Assembly: GCA_964251385.1 (NCBI GenBank)
Contig: CAXUJK010000001.1
Span: forward strand, 992,001 to 1,056,000
Direction of reading: 5' to 3'
DNA length: 64,000 nt
Source: CADCVW01 sp964251385
GTDB lineage: Bacteria > Pseudomonadota > Alphaproteobacteria > Sphingomonadales > Sphingomonadaceae
This document shows positions 53,978-62,900 of the stretch, piece after piece. The notes under the pieces were generated by a model. The model was not told the origin of the DNA. It worked only from the letters and a program-made list of their open reading frames with translations, and did not search any database. A program made the position numbers and the translations under genes. Position 1 is the stretch's first letter, and each line of letters begins with the position of its first letter.

Positions 53978-54065
53978 CGTCATTCCAGCGAAGGCTGGGA
54001 TCTCAGCGGGATCCTATTGTCGGCAGCTCTACACCCCTGAGATCCCGGCATGCGCAGGGATGACG
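53978..54065. repeat. Dispersed palindrome family B between infB and rbfA
   Basis: Arms of 29 nt (53978-54006 and 54037-54065) form a near-perfect inverted repeat: the left arm begins CGTCATTCCAGCG and the right arm ends GCAGGGATGACG, with a 30-nt loop. This is the type of CGTCATTCC..GGGATCTCAG palindrome scattered through sphingomonad genomes. The right arm contains an in-frame ATG (54050) that could be mistaken for the rbfA start. Confidence 0.85.
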
Positions 54066-54082
54066 TTATTGTTGAAGAAGAT

Positions 54083-54493
54083 ATGCGACCTGCCGACACT
54101 TTCGAGACCCGCTCCGTCCGCCTGCTCCGCGTAGGCGAGCAGATGCGGCACGTGCTGTCCGACATTCTCGCGCGGGGGGACGTGCACGACGAGGTGCTCG
54201 CCTCGCACAGCGTGTCCGTGACCGAAGTGCGCATGTCCCCCGACCTCCGCCACGCGACCGTGTTCGTCAAACCCCTGCTCGGCGCGGACGAGGACGCGGT
54301 CATCATCGCGCTTCGCCAGAACACGGCGTACCTGCAACGCGAAGTCGCCACCCGCATCCGCATGAAGTACGCGGCCAAGCTCAAGTTCCGGGCGGACGAG
54401 AGCTTCGATACGGGCACGCATATTGACACGCTGCTGCGCGCAAAGCACGTCGCGCAGGACTTGACCGGACCGCCCGGCTCCTCGGCGGAGTAG
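54083..54493 (+). CDS. rbfA: Ribosome-binding factor A
   Basis: 136 aa from the ATG at 54083, preceded by GAAGAAG. KH-like fold with the family landmarks RLLRVGEQMRHVLSDILARGDVHDEVLASHSVSVTEVRMSPDLRHATVFVKPLLG. It binds the 30S subunit in late assembly. An upstream in-frame ATG at 54050 lies within the palindromic repeat and would add 11 non-homologous residues, so it is unlikely. It abuts tdk without a gap. Confidence 0.93.
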   Translation: MRPADTFETRSVRLLRVGEQMRHVLSDILARGDVHDEVLASHSVSVTEVRMSPDLRHATVFVKPLLGADEDAVIIALRQNTAYLQREVATRIRMKYAAKLKFRADESFDTGTHIDTLLRAKHVAQDLTGPPGSSAE

Positions 54494-55129
54494 ATGGCCA
54501 AGCTGTACTTCTACTACGCGTCGATGAACGCCGGCAAATCGACGACGCTGCTGCAGGCCGACTTCAACTATCGCGAGCGTGGCATGCGCACGATGCTGTG
54601 GACGGGCGCGATCGACGCTCGTGTTATAGCTGGGCGTCTCGCAACAGGCCGGATCGTGTCGCGGCTGGAGCTAGAGCGGGAAGCCAATCTGTTCGACGTC
54701 GACACGGACCTTCGGACGGCCGTGCTGGACGACCATGCCTTGCATCCGCTCGCCTGCGTGCTGATCGACGAAGCGCAATGGCTGACGCGGGCCCAAGTGC
54801 TGGGGCTCGCACGGCTTTGCGACGAGAACGGCGTTCCCGTCCTGGCATACGGGCTCCGTACCGACTTTCGTGGCGAGCTGTTTCCCGGCAGCGCAGCGTT
54901 GCTCGGCCTAGCTGACGCGTTGATCGAGCTGAAATCGGTCTGTGGATGCGGGCGCAAGGCGACGATGAACCTGCGCGTCGATGAAGCCGGCCGAGCGGTC
55001 ACCAGCGGCGAACAAATCGAGGTCGGCGGCAACGAACGCTACGAGGCCCTCTGCCGTCGCCACTTCATGGAGCGGTCGAGGGGGCGCGGAACCGGGACGC
55101 TCAGCCAGGGTTCACTGGAAGCATCCTAA
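54494..55129 (+). CDS. tdk: Thymidine kinase
   Basis: 211 aa. Type II thymidine kinase: P-loop YYASMNAGKSTTLL near the start, the DEAQW magnesium/catalytic motif (VLIDEAQWLT), the lasso-region YGLRTDFRGELFPGS, and zinc-site Cys residues (VCGCGRK, YEALCRRHF). It salvages thymidine. It starts at the base after the rbfA stop; tdk insertion between rbfA and truB is not the usual order, suggesting a local rearrangement. Confidence 0.94.
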   Translation: MAKLYFYYASMNAGKSTTLLQADFNYRERGMRTMLWTGAIDARVIAGRLATGRIVSRLELEREANLFDVDTDLRTAVLDDHALHPLACVLIDEAQWLTRAQVLGLARLCDENGVPVLAYGLRTDFRGELFPGSAALLGLADALIELKSVCGCGRKATMNLRVDEAGRAVTSGEQIEVGGNERYEALCRRHFMERSRGRGTGTLSQGSLEAS

Positions 55130-55138
55130 GGATCGGCC

Positions 55139-55531
55139 ATGAAGAAGCTCGCATTTCTGCTTTCCGCCCTGACCGCCGCACCGCTGATGGCGAATGTTCC
55201 CTTCAAGGCACCGCTTGGTGCCGAAACGACGATCACATTCGCCAGTAATGGCGGCATCCGCAACTACCATCCGGGTGAACCCGGCATCGTATATCTCCAG
55301 GACCGGCGTTTGCGTTGGTACCGCGTGCGGCTGAGCGGCGATTGTCTTCAGTCCCGAACCGGCCTCGATACGCTTGCGTTCGAAACCGACGTGACCGGCA
55401 CGTTCGACCGCTTCTCGACGATCCGTTCGTCTCGCTTTCCGGCCCAGGTCTGCGGCGTCACGAGCATCCGGTCGAGTCTTCCGCCGGCCGGTCAGCCGGG
55501 AGCGCCCAAGGCGGCTTCGCATCGCCGTTGA
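55139..55531 (+). CDS. Secreted DUF6491-type hypothetical protein
   Basis: 130 aa with a signal peptide (MKKLAFLLSALTAAPLMA). The mature part fits a family of small periplasmic proteins with the patterns GGIRNYHPGEPGIVYLQDRRLRWYRVRLSGDC and TFDRFSTIRSSRFPAQVC; two Cys may form a disulfide. Function unknown. It sits between tdk and truB, and its 3' end overlaps the proposed truB start, so it could affect truB translation. Confidence 0.7.
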   Translation: MKKLAFLLSALTAAPLMANVPFKAPLGAETTITFASNGGIRNYHPGEPGIVYLQDRRLRWYRVRLSGDCLQSRTGLDTLAFETDVTGTFDRFSTIRSSRFPAQVCGVTSIRSSLPPAGQPGAPKAASHRR

Positions 55532-56489
55532 GCATGATGCTCTCCATGGCTGGCTGATCCTCGACAAGCCGGTCGGCTTGGGTTCGACCGCTGCGGTGTC
55601 GGCGGTCAAGCGCGCACTGCGTGAAGGCGGATACCCCAAGGTCAAGGTCGGGCATGGCGGAACGCTGGATCCGCTCGCCAGCGGCGTGCTGCCGATCGCT
55701 CTTGGCGAGGCGACCAAGCTCGCCGGGCGCATGCTGGACGCGGACAAGGGGTACGAGTTCACCATCCGCTTCGGGGAGGAGACGAGCACCCTCGACCTTG
55801 AAGGTGAGGTCGTCGCGAGGTCGGCAATGCTACCGTCCTTGGCGCAGGTCGGATCGGTGCTGGCGCAGTTCACGGGTGAGATCGTGCAGGTGCCGCCGGT
55901 CTACTCCGCGCTCATGATCGACGGAAAGCGCGCGTACGATCGCGCCCGGGCGGGTGAAGCGGTCGAGATGGTCGAGCGGCATGCAACGGTACACACTCTC
56001 ACCGTTCGGGCTGAGCCTGTCGAAGCCCTGCCCTCTCGTCTACCCGATCAAGAGAAGCACGGCTCTTCGACAAGCTCAGGGCAAACGGTCGATGAGGTAA
56101 TAATGGCTGCCCGTGTGTCCAAGGGCACCTATATCCGCGCGCTCGCCCGCGACATCGCGCGCGCTCTCGGCACCGTCGGGCACGTGACCATGCTCCGCCG
56201 GACGCATGCGGGCCCTTTCACCCTAACCCCCACGATATCGTTGGACAAATTATCCCAACTCGCTACGGCGGGCGCACTTGAACAGGCGTTACTGCCGTTG
56301 ACGAGCGCTCTGGACGACATCCCGGTGCTGCCCGTCACCCCCGATCAGGCAAGCGCGCTCCGACAGGGGCGGACGATCGGGACTGTCGCAGACCCAGGTC
56401 TCGCCTTTGCCGTGCTGGACGACGTTCCGGTGGCTTATGTCGAGATCGAAGACGCTCGCATGCGGGTGGTTCGCGGCTTCAACCTTTAG
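55521..56489 (+). CDS. truB: tRNA pseudouridine(55) synthase TruB with an in-frame palindrome insertion
   Basis: Makes pseudouridine 55 in the T loop of tRNA. The catalytic block VGHGGTLDPLASGVLPIALGEATKL is intact (Asp50 with this start). Between HTLTV and DEVIMAARVSKGTYIRALARDIA about 28 residues are inserted (RAEPVEALPSRLPDQEKHGS and SSTSSGQ), encoded by a palindromic repeat (56001-56089). The N-terminal homology runs back to DALHGWLILDKPVG, but no ATG, GTG or TTG lies in frame before it. I tentatively take an ATC at 55521 behind AAGGCGG; a TTG at 55578 would delete conserved residues. Confidence 0.85.
   Translation: MAVEHDALHGWLILDKPVGLGSTAAVSAVKRALREGGYPKVKVGHGGTLDPLASGVLPIALGEATKLAGRMLDADKGYEFTIRFGEETSTLDLEGEVVARSAMLPSLAQVGSVLAQFTGEIVQVPPVYSALMIDGKRAYDRARAGEAVEMVERHATVHTLTVRAEPVEALPSRLPDQEKHGSSTSSGQTVDEVIMAARVSKGTYIRALARDIARALGTVGHVTMLRRTHAGPFTLTPTISLDKLSQLATAGALEQALLPLTSALDDIPVLPVTPDQASALRQGRTIGTVADPGLAFAVLDDVPVAYVEIEDARMRVVRGFNL
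56001..56089. repeat. Dispersed palindrome family C inserted within truB
   Basis: Arms ACCGTTCGGGCTGAGCC... (56001-56025) and the near-complement ending ...CAGGGCAAACGGT (56065-56089) share 21 of 25 paired bases around a 39-nt centre. The core GAGC[CT]TGTCGAAG is widespread in sphingomonad genomes, where it is mostly intergenic. Here it keeps the reading frame and adds about 28 codons to truB. Confidence 0.9.
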
Positions 56490-56503
56490 AACAGGAGAAC
56501 CCG

Positions 56504-56773
56504 ATGTCGATTACAGCCGAGCGCAAGACCGCGCTCATCAAAGAGCATGCCCGCGCGGACAACGATACCGGATCGCCGGAGGTCCAGGTCGCCATCATCA
56601 CCGAACGCATCAAGAACCTCACGGACCATTTCAAGACGCACGGCAAGGACAATCATTCGCGTCGCGGCCTGCTCATGATGGTCAACAACCGCCGTACGTT
56701 GCTCGATTATCTCCGCAAGGAAGACGGAGCGCGGTATACGGCACTCATCGCGAAGCTCGGTCTTCGCAAATAA
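56504..56773 (+). CDS. rpsO: 30S ribosomal protein S15
   Basis: 89 aa, the standard length. Typical sequence throughout: ALIKEHARADNDTGSPEVQVAIITERI, TDHFKTHGKDNHSRRGLLMMV and LLDYLRKEDGARYTALI. Binds 16S rRNA early in 30S assembly. ACAGGAGAA gives a strong ribosome site. A terminator follows, then pnp, as in most proteobacteria. Confidence 0.98.
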   Translation: MSITAERKTALIKEHARADNDTGSPEVQVAIITERIKNLTDHFKTHGKDNHSRRGLLMMVNNRRTLLDYLRKEDGARYTALIAKLGLRK

Positions 56774-56780
56774 TCAACGG

Positions 56781-56806
56781 GGCGGTCCTTCGGGGCCGCC
56801 TTTTTC
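56781..56806 (+). terminator. Intrinsic terminator after rpsO
   Basis: Stem GGCGGTCC / GGGCCGCC with a TTCG-type loop and a T5 tract (56801-56805), beginning 8 nt after the rpsO stop. Probably attenuates rather than fully ends transcription before pnp. Confidence 0.85.
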
Positions 56807-56866
56807 GATGGATCGCCGCGCAATGACGCGCAGCCGATCCCTGGGTCACGACGACCCGAAAGGGAC

Positions 56867-56925
56867 CCCACGAAAGTACTACTTTCGTGGGAACCCCTTA
56901 GGCCCCGGCCACATAGGGTGGCCGG
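56867..56925 (+). promoter_or_regulatory. Two hairpins in the pnp leader
   Basis: First hairpin: CCCACGAAAGTA (56867-56878) and TACTTTCGTGGG (56880-56891), a perfect 12-bp inverted repeat. Second: CCGGCCAC (56905-56912) and GTGGCCGG (56918-56925) with a 5-nt loop, 5 nt before the AAGGA ribosome site. In E. coli, PNPase represses its own mRNA after RNase III cuts a leader hairpin; these structures are placed for similar control. Confidence 0.6.
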
Positions 56926-56941
56926 TACTCAAGGATACGAA

Positions 56942-59377
56942 ATGTTCGACACCAAAACAGTCACTACGCAATGGGGCGGCAAGACGCTGACTCTCGAAAC
57001 CGGCCGCATCGCGCGCCAGGCCGACGGCGCGGTTCTCGCAACGCTCGGCGAAACCGTCGTTCTCTGCGCCGTCACCGCCGCCAAGACCGTCAAGGAAGGC
57101 CAGGACTTCTTCCCGCTGACCGTCCACTATCAGGAGAAATTCTCCGCGGCCGGCCGCATCCCCGGCGGCTTCTTCAAGCGCGAGCGTGGCGCGACCGAGA
57201 AGGAGACGCTAACCAGCCGCCTTATCGACCGCCCGATCCGCCCGCTGTTCCCCGAAGGATTTTATAACGAAATCCTGGTGATCGCCCAGGTGCTTTCCTA
57301 CGATGGCGAGAACGAGCCCGACATCCTGGCGCTCGTCGCCGCATCCGCTGCCCTTACCCTGTCGGGCGTGCCCTTCATGGGCCCGGTCGGCGCGGCGCGC
57401 GTCGGGTATCAGAACGGCGAGTATCAGCTTAACCCGTCGATGGAGACGATCAAGGCGGGCGACCTCGACCTCGTCGTCGCGGGCACGCGCGACGCGGTGC
57501 TGATGGTCGAATCCGAAGCCAAGGAGCTGTCGGAGGAGGTGCTGCTAGGCGCCGTGATGTTCGCGCATCGCGAGAGCCAGGCAGTGGTCAACGCGATCAT
57601 CGATCTGGCCGAACAGGCCGCCAAGGATCCGTGGGAGATGCCGCATCTCGACGACGGCGGCGCGCTCAAGGATCAGGTCAAGGGCCTCGTCGGCCAAGGT
57701 TTGGCCGAAGCCTACAAGATCACGACCAAGCACGACCGCGTCGCCGCGATCGCGGCCGCGAAAGCCCCGATCAAGGCGCATTTTCACGACGCCGACGCCG
57801 AAACGCGCCTGAAGGCGGGCAAGGTGTCGAAAAAGGTCGAGGCGGAGATCGTCCGCACGGCGATCCTGAAGGAAGGGCGCCGCATCGACGGCCGCGACAC
57901 GAAGACGGTGCGCCCGATCGAGGCGATGGTCGGCTTCCTCCCCCGCACGCACGGTTCCGCGCTGTTCACGCGCGGCGAGACGCAGGCGATCTGCACGACC
58001 ACGCTCGGCACGCGCGACGCGGAGCAGATGATCGATGGGCTGGATGGCTTGAGCTACAGCCACTTCATGCTGCACTATAACTTCCCTCCGTACAGCGTTG
58101 GGGAAGTCGGACGTTTCGGCGCCCCTGGTCGGCGTGAAGTTGGGCACGGCAAGCTCGCCTGGCGCGCGCTGCATCCCATGCTGCCGTCGAAGGAAGAATT
58201 TCCGTATACGATCCGCGTCCTGTCCGACATCACGGAGAGCAACGGGTCGTCGTCGATGGCGACGGTGTGCGGCGGTTCGCTGGCGATGATGGACGCGGGC
58301 GTGCCGTTGAAGCGGCCGGTCGCGGGGATCGCGATGGGGTTGATCCTAGAAGGCTCCGACTTTGCGGTGATCTCCGACATCCTGGGCGACGAGGATCACC
58401 TGGGCGACATGGACTTCAAGGTAGCGGGAACGTCCGAGGGCATCACCTCGCTCCAGATGGACATCAAGATCGCGGGGATCACCGAGGAGATCATGCGGGT
58501 CGCGCTCGATCAGGCCAAGGAAGGCCGCGCGCATATTTTGGGCGAGATGGCCAAGGCCCTCGACCATACACGGGAAGAGATGTCCTCGTTCGCGCCGCGC
58601 ATCGAGACGCTGCAGATCGACAAGTCGAAGATCCGCGAAGTCATCGGCACGGGCGGCAAGGTCATCCGCGAGATCGTCGCGGAGACGGGGGCGAAGGTCG
58701 ACATCGACGACGAGGGGCTGATCAAGATTTCCTCCTCCGACCCGGCGCAGATCGAGGCGGCGAAAGCCCGCATTCTGGGCATCGTCGAGGAAGCCGAAGT
58801 CGGCAAGATCTACGACGGCAAGGTCGTCAACATGGTCGATTTCGGCGCGTTCGTGAACTTCATGGGCGGCAAGGACGGGCTCGTCCACGTCAGCGAAATC
58901 CGCAACGAGCGGACCGAGAAAGTGACCGACGTCCTGTCCGAAGGCCAGGCGGTCAAGGTCAAGGTCCTCGAGATCGACCCGCGCGGAAAGGTCCGCCTGT
59001 CGATGCGCGTCGTTGATCAGGAGACGGGCGCCGAGCTGGAAGACACGCGTCCGCCCCGTGAAGGCGGCGACCGTGGCCCGCGCAGCGGGGGCGGCGATCG
59101 TGATCGCGGGCCTCGTCGTGAAGGTGGCGGCGGTGACCGCGGCCCGCGTCGCGAAGGCGGCGGTGGCGATCGTGGCCCGCGCAGCGGTGGCGGAGACCGC
59201 GACCGTGGGCCGCGTCGCGAAGGTGGCGACCGGCCGCAGGGCAACCGCGAAGGCGGTGGCCGTGACGGTGGCGGCGATCGCAACGGAGGAGACCGCGGTC
59301 CGCGCCGCGAAGGCGGATCGGAAGGCGGCGCCGAGCCGACCTTCGCCCCGGCGTTCCTGGTGGGCGACGACGACTGA
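56942..59377 (+). CDS. pnp: Polyribonucleotide nucleotidyltransferase with Arg/Gly-rich tail
   Basis: 811 aa from the ATG at 56942, behind AAGGA. Two RNase PH domains, KH (IETLQIDKSKIREVIGTGGKVIREIV) and S1 (GKIYDGKVVNMVDFGAFVNFMGGKDGLVHVSE) domains are complete. PNPase degrades RNA 3'-5' with phosphate. After the S1 domain an Arg/Gly/Asp-rich tail of about 100 residues follows (units such as GGDRGPRREGG), ending FAPAFLVGDDD. The tail is probably a disordered RNA- or protein-binding segment. A terminator lies 20 nt after the stop. Confidence 0.96.
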   Translation: MFDTKTVTTQWGGKTLTLETGRIARQADGAVLATLGETVVLCAVTAAKTVKEGQDFFPLTVHYQEKFSAAGRIPGGFFKRERGATEKETLTSRLIDRPIRPLFPEGFYNEILVIAQVLSYDGENEPDILALVAASAALTLSGVPFMGPVGAARVGYQNGEYQLNPSMETIKAGDLDLVVAGTRDAVLMVESEAKELSEEVLLGAVMFAHRESQAVVNAIIDLAEQAAKDPWEMPHLDDGGALKDQVKGLVGQGLAEAYKITTKHDRVAAIAAAKAPIKAHFHDADAETRLKAGKVSKKVEAEIVRTAILKEGRRIDGRDTKTVRPIEAMVGFLPRTHGSALFTRGETQAICTTTLGTRDAEQMIDGLDGLSYSHFMLHYNFPPYSVGEVGRFGAPGRREVGHGKLAWRALHPMLPSKEEFPYTIRVLSDITESNGSSSMATVCGGSLAMMDAGVPLKRPVAGIAMGLILEGSDFAVISDILGDEDHLGDMDFKVAGTSEGITSLQMDIKIAGITEEIMRVALDQAKEGRAHILGEMAKALDHTREEMSSFAPRIETLQIDKSKIREVIGTGGKVIREIVAETGAKVDIDDEGLIKISSSDPAQIEAAKARILGIVEEAEVGKIYDGKVVNMVDFGAFVNFMGGKDGLVHVSEIRNERTEKVTDVLSEGQAVKVKVLEIDPRGKVRLSMRVVDQETGAELEDTRPPREGGDRGPRSGGGDRDRGPRREGGGGDRGPRREGGGGDRGPRSGGGDRDRGPRREGGDRPQGNREGGGRDGGGDRNGGDRGPRREGGSEGGAEPTFAPAFLVGDDD
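59050..59330 (+). repeat. Arg-Gly repeat tract in the 3' end of pnp
   Basis: In-frame imperfect tandem units of roughly 10-13 codons (GGDRGPRREGG, GGDRDRGPRREGG, GGDRGPRSGG). The units differ in order and length, so the tract is prone to slippage and its length may vary between strains. Confidence 0.8.
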
Positions 59378-59396
59378 GGCTGCCGTGAAACAAGGA

Positions 59397-59424
59397 GGCC
59401 CCGCAGCGATGCGGGGCCTTTTGC
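59397..59424 (+). terminator. Intrinsic terminator after pnp
   Basis: Stem GGCCCCGC / GCGGGGCC with a 6-nt loop (AGCGAT), followed by TTTTGCTT. It closes the rimP-to-pnp region, leaving about 185 bp before the PAAR gene in which no further gene is evident. Confidence 0.9.
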
Positions 59425-59609
59425 TTGTTCGCGACCATGCGGTTCGGTGGCGCCATCAAGCGATGGGGCCGACAGTCCGCCTCCGATGGGCGGCGTCAGC
59501 AAAGCTGAAGCCTGAGTTGTCCAGCTTGACCTGACGCATGAGGCGATGACACACCGGGTCGTCTCTGGTATCGCTTTTTTCAAAGCCGTCCGCGAACAAG
59601 GAGCGTGTC

Positions 59610-59942
59610 ATGCCGCAGGCCGCGAGACTGGGCGACGTCGAGAAGTGCCCGGGTGGGGGTGGACCGATCGCCACCGGTGCCGCGACCGTGTTCATCGAAG
59701 GTCGGCAGGCGGCGGTACAGGGAAGCCGGATCGATTGTTCGAGCGGTCCTACCGTCGTCGAGACCGGCTCGCCGACCGTCCTGATCGAAGGACATCCCGC
59801 CGCCCGCCGGACCGACACGACCTGCCACCAGGGACGGGTCGAGGTTGGAGCGTGCACCGTGTTCATCGGTAACGGCGGGGGCGTGACCACCGGGACGCTG
59901 GACCGCGCTCAACGCAGCGGCGCGCCGTTCGTTCGTGGCTGA
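59610..59942 (+). CDS. PAAR-domain protein
   Basis: 110 aa. The whole protein is a PAAR fold: MPQAARLGDVEKCPGGGGPIATGAATVFIEGRQAAVQGSRIDC, GSPTVLIEGHPAARRTDTTCHQG and VEVGACTVFIGN, with Cys/His residues for zinc. PAAR proteins cap the VgrG spike of type VI secretion systems and carry effectors. No T6SS structural gene is in the window. It overlaps the following RHS gene by 8 nt, so the two products are made together. Confidence 0.92.
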   Translation: MPQAARLGDVEKCPGGGGPIATGAATVFIEGRQAAVQGSRIDCSSGPTVVETGSPTVLIEGHPAARRTDTTCHQGRVEVGACTVFIGNGGGVTTGTLDRAQRSGAPFVRG

Positions 59943-62900
59943 ACCAGGCTTGGAAGGCCGGGAGCCGGACGATCCGGCGCTTCACCTGGAACGGATCGAG
60001 CCCGGCTATTTCGAGGATGCGGCCGCGGCCGGCAGCCTCTATGCGGTCGTCGACGGCTGCGCGGCGCCCGGCATCGCGCAATTGGCGCGCGACCACCGAC
60101 GCGCCGAATGCCTCTATCTGGGATCGGCTGCCGCGAATTACGGCGACAAGGCGCCGTGGCTGTTCGCGCTGCGGCCCGGCGAGCGCGAACGGCTGATCGA
60201 GCGCTTCGGCGACGAAAACTGGGGCTGTTTCCTCATATCGTCGGAAGATCCGCAGCGGATCCGTCGCCATCTTCGCGGCCTGCTCACGGTACGATCCCCC
60301 GAAGGGGACCGCTGGCTCTTCCGCTTCTGGGACCCACGCATACTGCCGGCATATCTCCGCGCGTCAAACGTGCGCGAACTCAACGCCTTTTTTGGACCCG
60401 TCGCGGCGGTGGGCGTCGTCGATGCGGCGGGCCGTGCGTTCGCGGCTTGGCGAGATGACGCCATTGTCGCACCAGCGTCCCGTCGTCGGGTCGGCGAGCT
60501 GCTCCGCGTAAGCGCCGCACAGGTGGCTGCGCTCAGGCGGCACGGCGTGGCCGATCGCCTCGCGCGCGGCTTCGGTCCCGGCTGCAGAACGGAGATGTCT
60601 CTCGAACGCGACGCGGTGCTGGCGCATGCGCCCGACGGCGGCGTGTTGCGCTTCGGCCTGGCAAGCACCGGGCTGGTCGACACGATCACCAGCCCGCTCG
60701 GCCGCCAGTGGCGCATCGGAGCGCGCGAGGACGGCCGGCTCGCGCGTCTCGGGACTCCGTCGGGATCGACGCTCACCATCGACTACGACTCGGCCGGGCG
60801 AATCTCGGGCGCGTCGCGTGACGGACGCGAGCGGTTCCGTGCGACGCACGATGCGAGCGGACGGGCGGAGCGCATCGACTTTCCGGACGGCACCGCGGCT
60901 TCCACCGAATATGCCTCGACCGGCCGGGATGCGCTCGGCGATCCGGACGGACAACTCATATCGGCGCAACGGGACCGTGTCGGCAGGTTGGAACGCTTCG
61001 CGTACGAAGACGACCGGCTGATCGCGGTAAGCGACGGCGCGGACCGGGTTACTCGTTTCGATTACGGCACGGGTCGCTGTCCTGAGGCCATGCGCCATGC
61101 CGACGGCCGCACCGAGCGCTACCGCTACGACCCGGCCGGTCATCTGGCGCGGATCACCCGCCCGAGCGATCGCACGCTGGACATCGACTGCGACGATGCC
61201 GGACGGCCCGTGCGGATCGCGGCATCGGACGGCACGGTGTCGACCTTCGCCTATGACGATGCCGGCCGCCTGGTGGCCGCGGCCAATGGGGAGGCCGAGC
61301 TCGCCTGGACCTACGACGAGGCCGGACGTCTGGTGGAGGAGCGGCAGGACGACGCGGTCGTTCGCCACATCCATGACGCAACGGGACATGCCGGCATCGT
61401 CGGTCCGACGGGGGAGGCGGTACGCTGGCGGCGCGACGTCGATCAGCGGATTGTCGAGCTGATCGACTGGTCGGGTGGACGCCACGTGATCGACTATGCC
61501 GACGACGATGCGGGTTGGCGGATGGTCGGCCCGGACGGGCTGGTCGAAACGCATCGGCAAGACCGCGCAGGGCTTCCCCAATCATCCCGGGTTGCGGCGG
61601 GCGGGCAAACGTTATGGGATACAACATGGACCCACGACGCCGAAGACCGGCTGACGGAGCGGAACGACACGCGGATCGGGCGCGCCTCGTGGCTCCCCGA
61701 CGCCGAAGGGCAGATCCTGCTCGCGACGCACGGCGACGGACGCGAAGAGCGATTCGCCTATGACAGCGCGGGCAACCGCGTTTCCGGCCCGGGCGGCCCC
61801 GCGACGTTCGACGCGTGCAATCGCTTGCAAGCGCAAGGGTCCGATCGCTACGCGTACGATGCGGACGGCGCGACAGTGAGGCGCTCGGGTCCCAGCGGCG
61901 ACTGGCGCTACCGTCATGACGGCTTTGGCCGACTGGTCGAGGCGGTGGACGCCGCTGGTCGAAGCCTCGCCTTCGGCTACGACCCGCTCGGCCGCCGCAT
62001 CTGGAAGCGTGCGCGGAACGGCGGGGCGGAAACCTTGACCCGCTTCTGCTGGGCCGGCGAGCAGATGATCCGGGAAGTCGTGACCCATGGGGGCGATGCG
62101 GCCGGCTGGCTGGACGGTGGACAACCGTCGGTCGAAACACGCGATTATTGCTATTGGCCGCTTGGGTGGACGCCGATGCTCATGCGTTCGCAGGGCTTGG
62201 TGCACCGTTACCACACGGCGCCGAACGGCACGCCGCTGCGGTTGACGGCGCCCGGCGGGCGGGTCGTGTGGGAAGCGGATCACGAGGCGTTCGGCCGCGC
62301 CCAGTTGCGTATCTGCGAGGTTGCGCAGCCGCTGCGCATGCCCGGTCAGTACGCGGACGACGAGTTCGGCTTCGGCCTGCATTATAACCGCCACCGCTTC
62401 TACGATCCGGCGACGGGGCGCTACACGACGCCCGATCCGATGGGCGTGGCCGGCGGCCTCAATCTCTACATCTACGCCGGCAACGATCCGCTGAACCGCG
62501 CCGACCCGCTGGGACTCTGGTGGAAAACGGCCTTGGCGGTAGTGGCCGCGGTGGCCGTCGCCGCCGTGGTGGTCGTGACGGCGCCGGTGACGGCTCCGCT
62601 GGCACTTGTGGTAATCGCGGCGGGCGCGGCGGCGGGCGCGGTCGGCTTCATGGTCAACGAAGCGCTGCATCAGGAGAAGTTCTGTGCATCCTGCATCGCG
62701 CTCGCCGGACTGAAAGGCGCGTTGGTCGGTGCCGTCGCCGCCGTGCCGTTCGTGTTCCTGCCGGCGACGGCAAGCCTAGGCGCGGTCGCGGGCACCGGTG
62801 CCGCAAGCGGCCTGATCAGCTATTCAGCCGAAATCGCGCTGACGCCCGGCGCGCAATGGAACCTGACGGACGCGGCAAAGGCAACGGCGTTCGGAACGGT

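Noticed and set aside
54050..54082. ATG at 54050 as the rbfA start
   Set aside because: It lies in the right arm of a dispersed palindrome and adds non-homologous residues; the ATG at 54083 has a better ribosome site and the family N-terminus.
55534..55557. ATGs at 55534-55546 as the truB start
   Set aside because: They are out of frame with TruB and reach a stop codon within eight codons.
59378..59609. Possible small gene between pnp and the PAAR gene
   Set aside because: The frames here are short or antisense; only the pnp terminator is supported.
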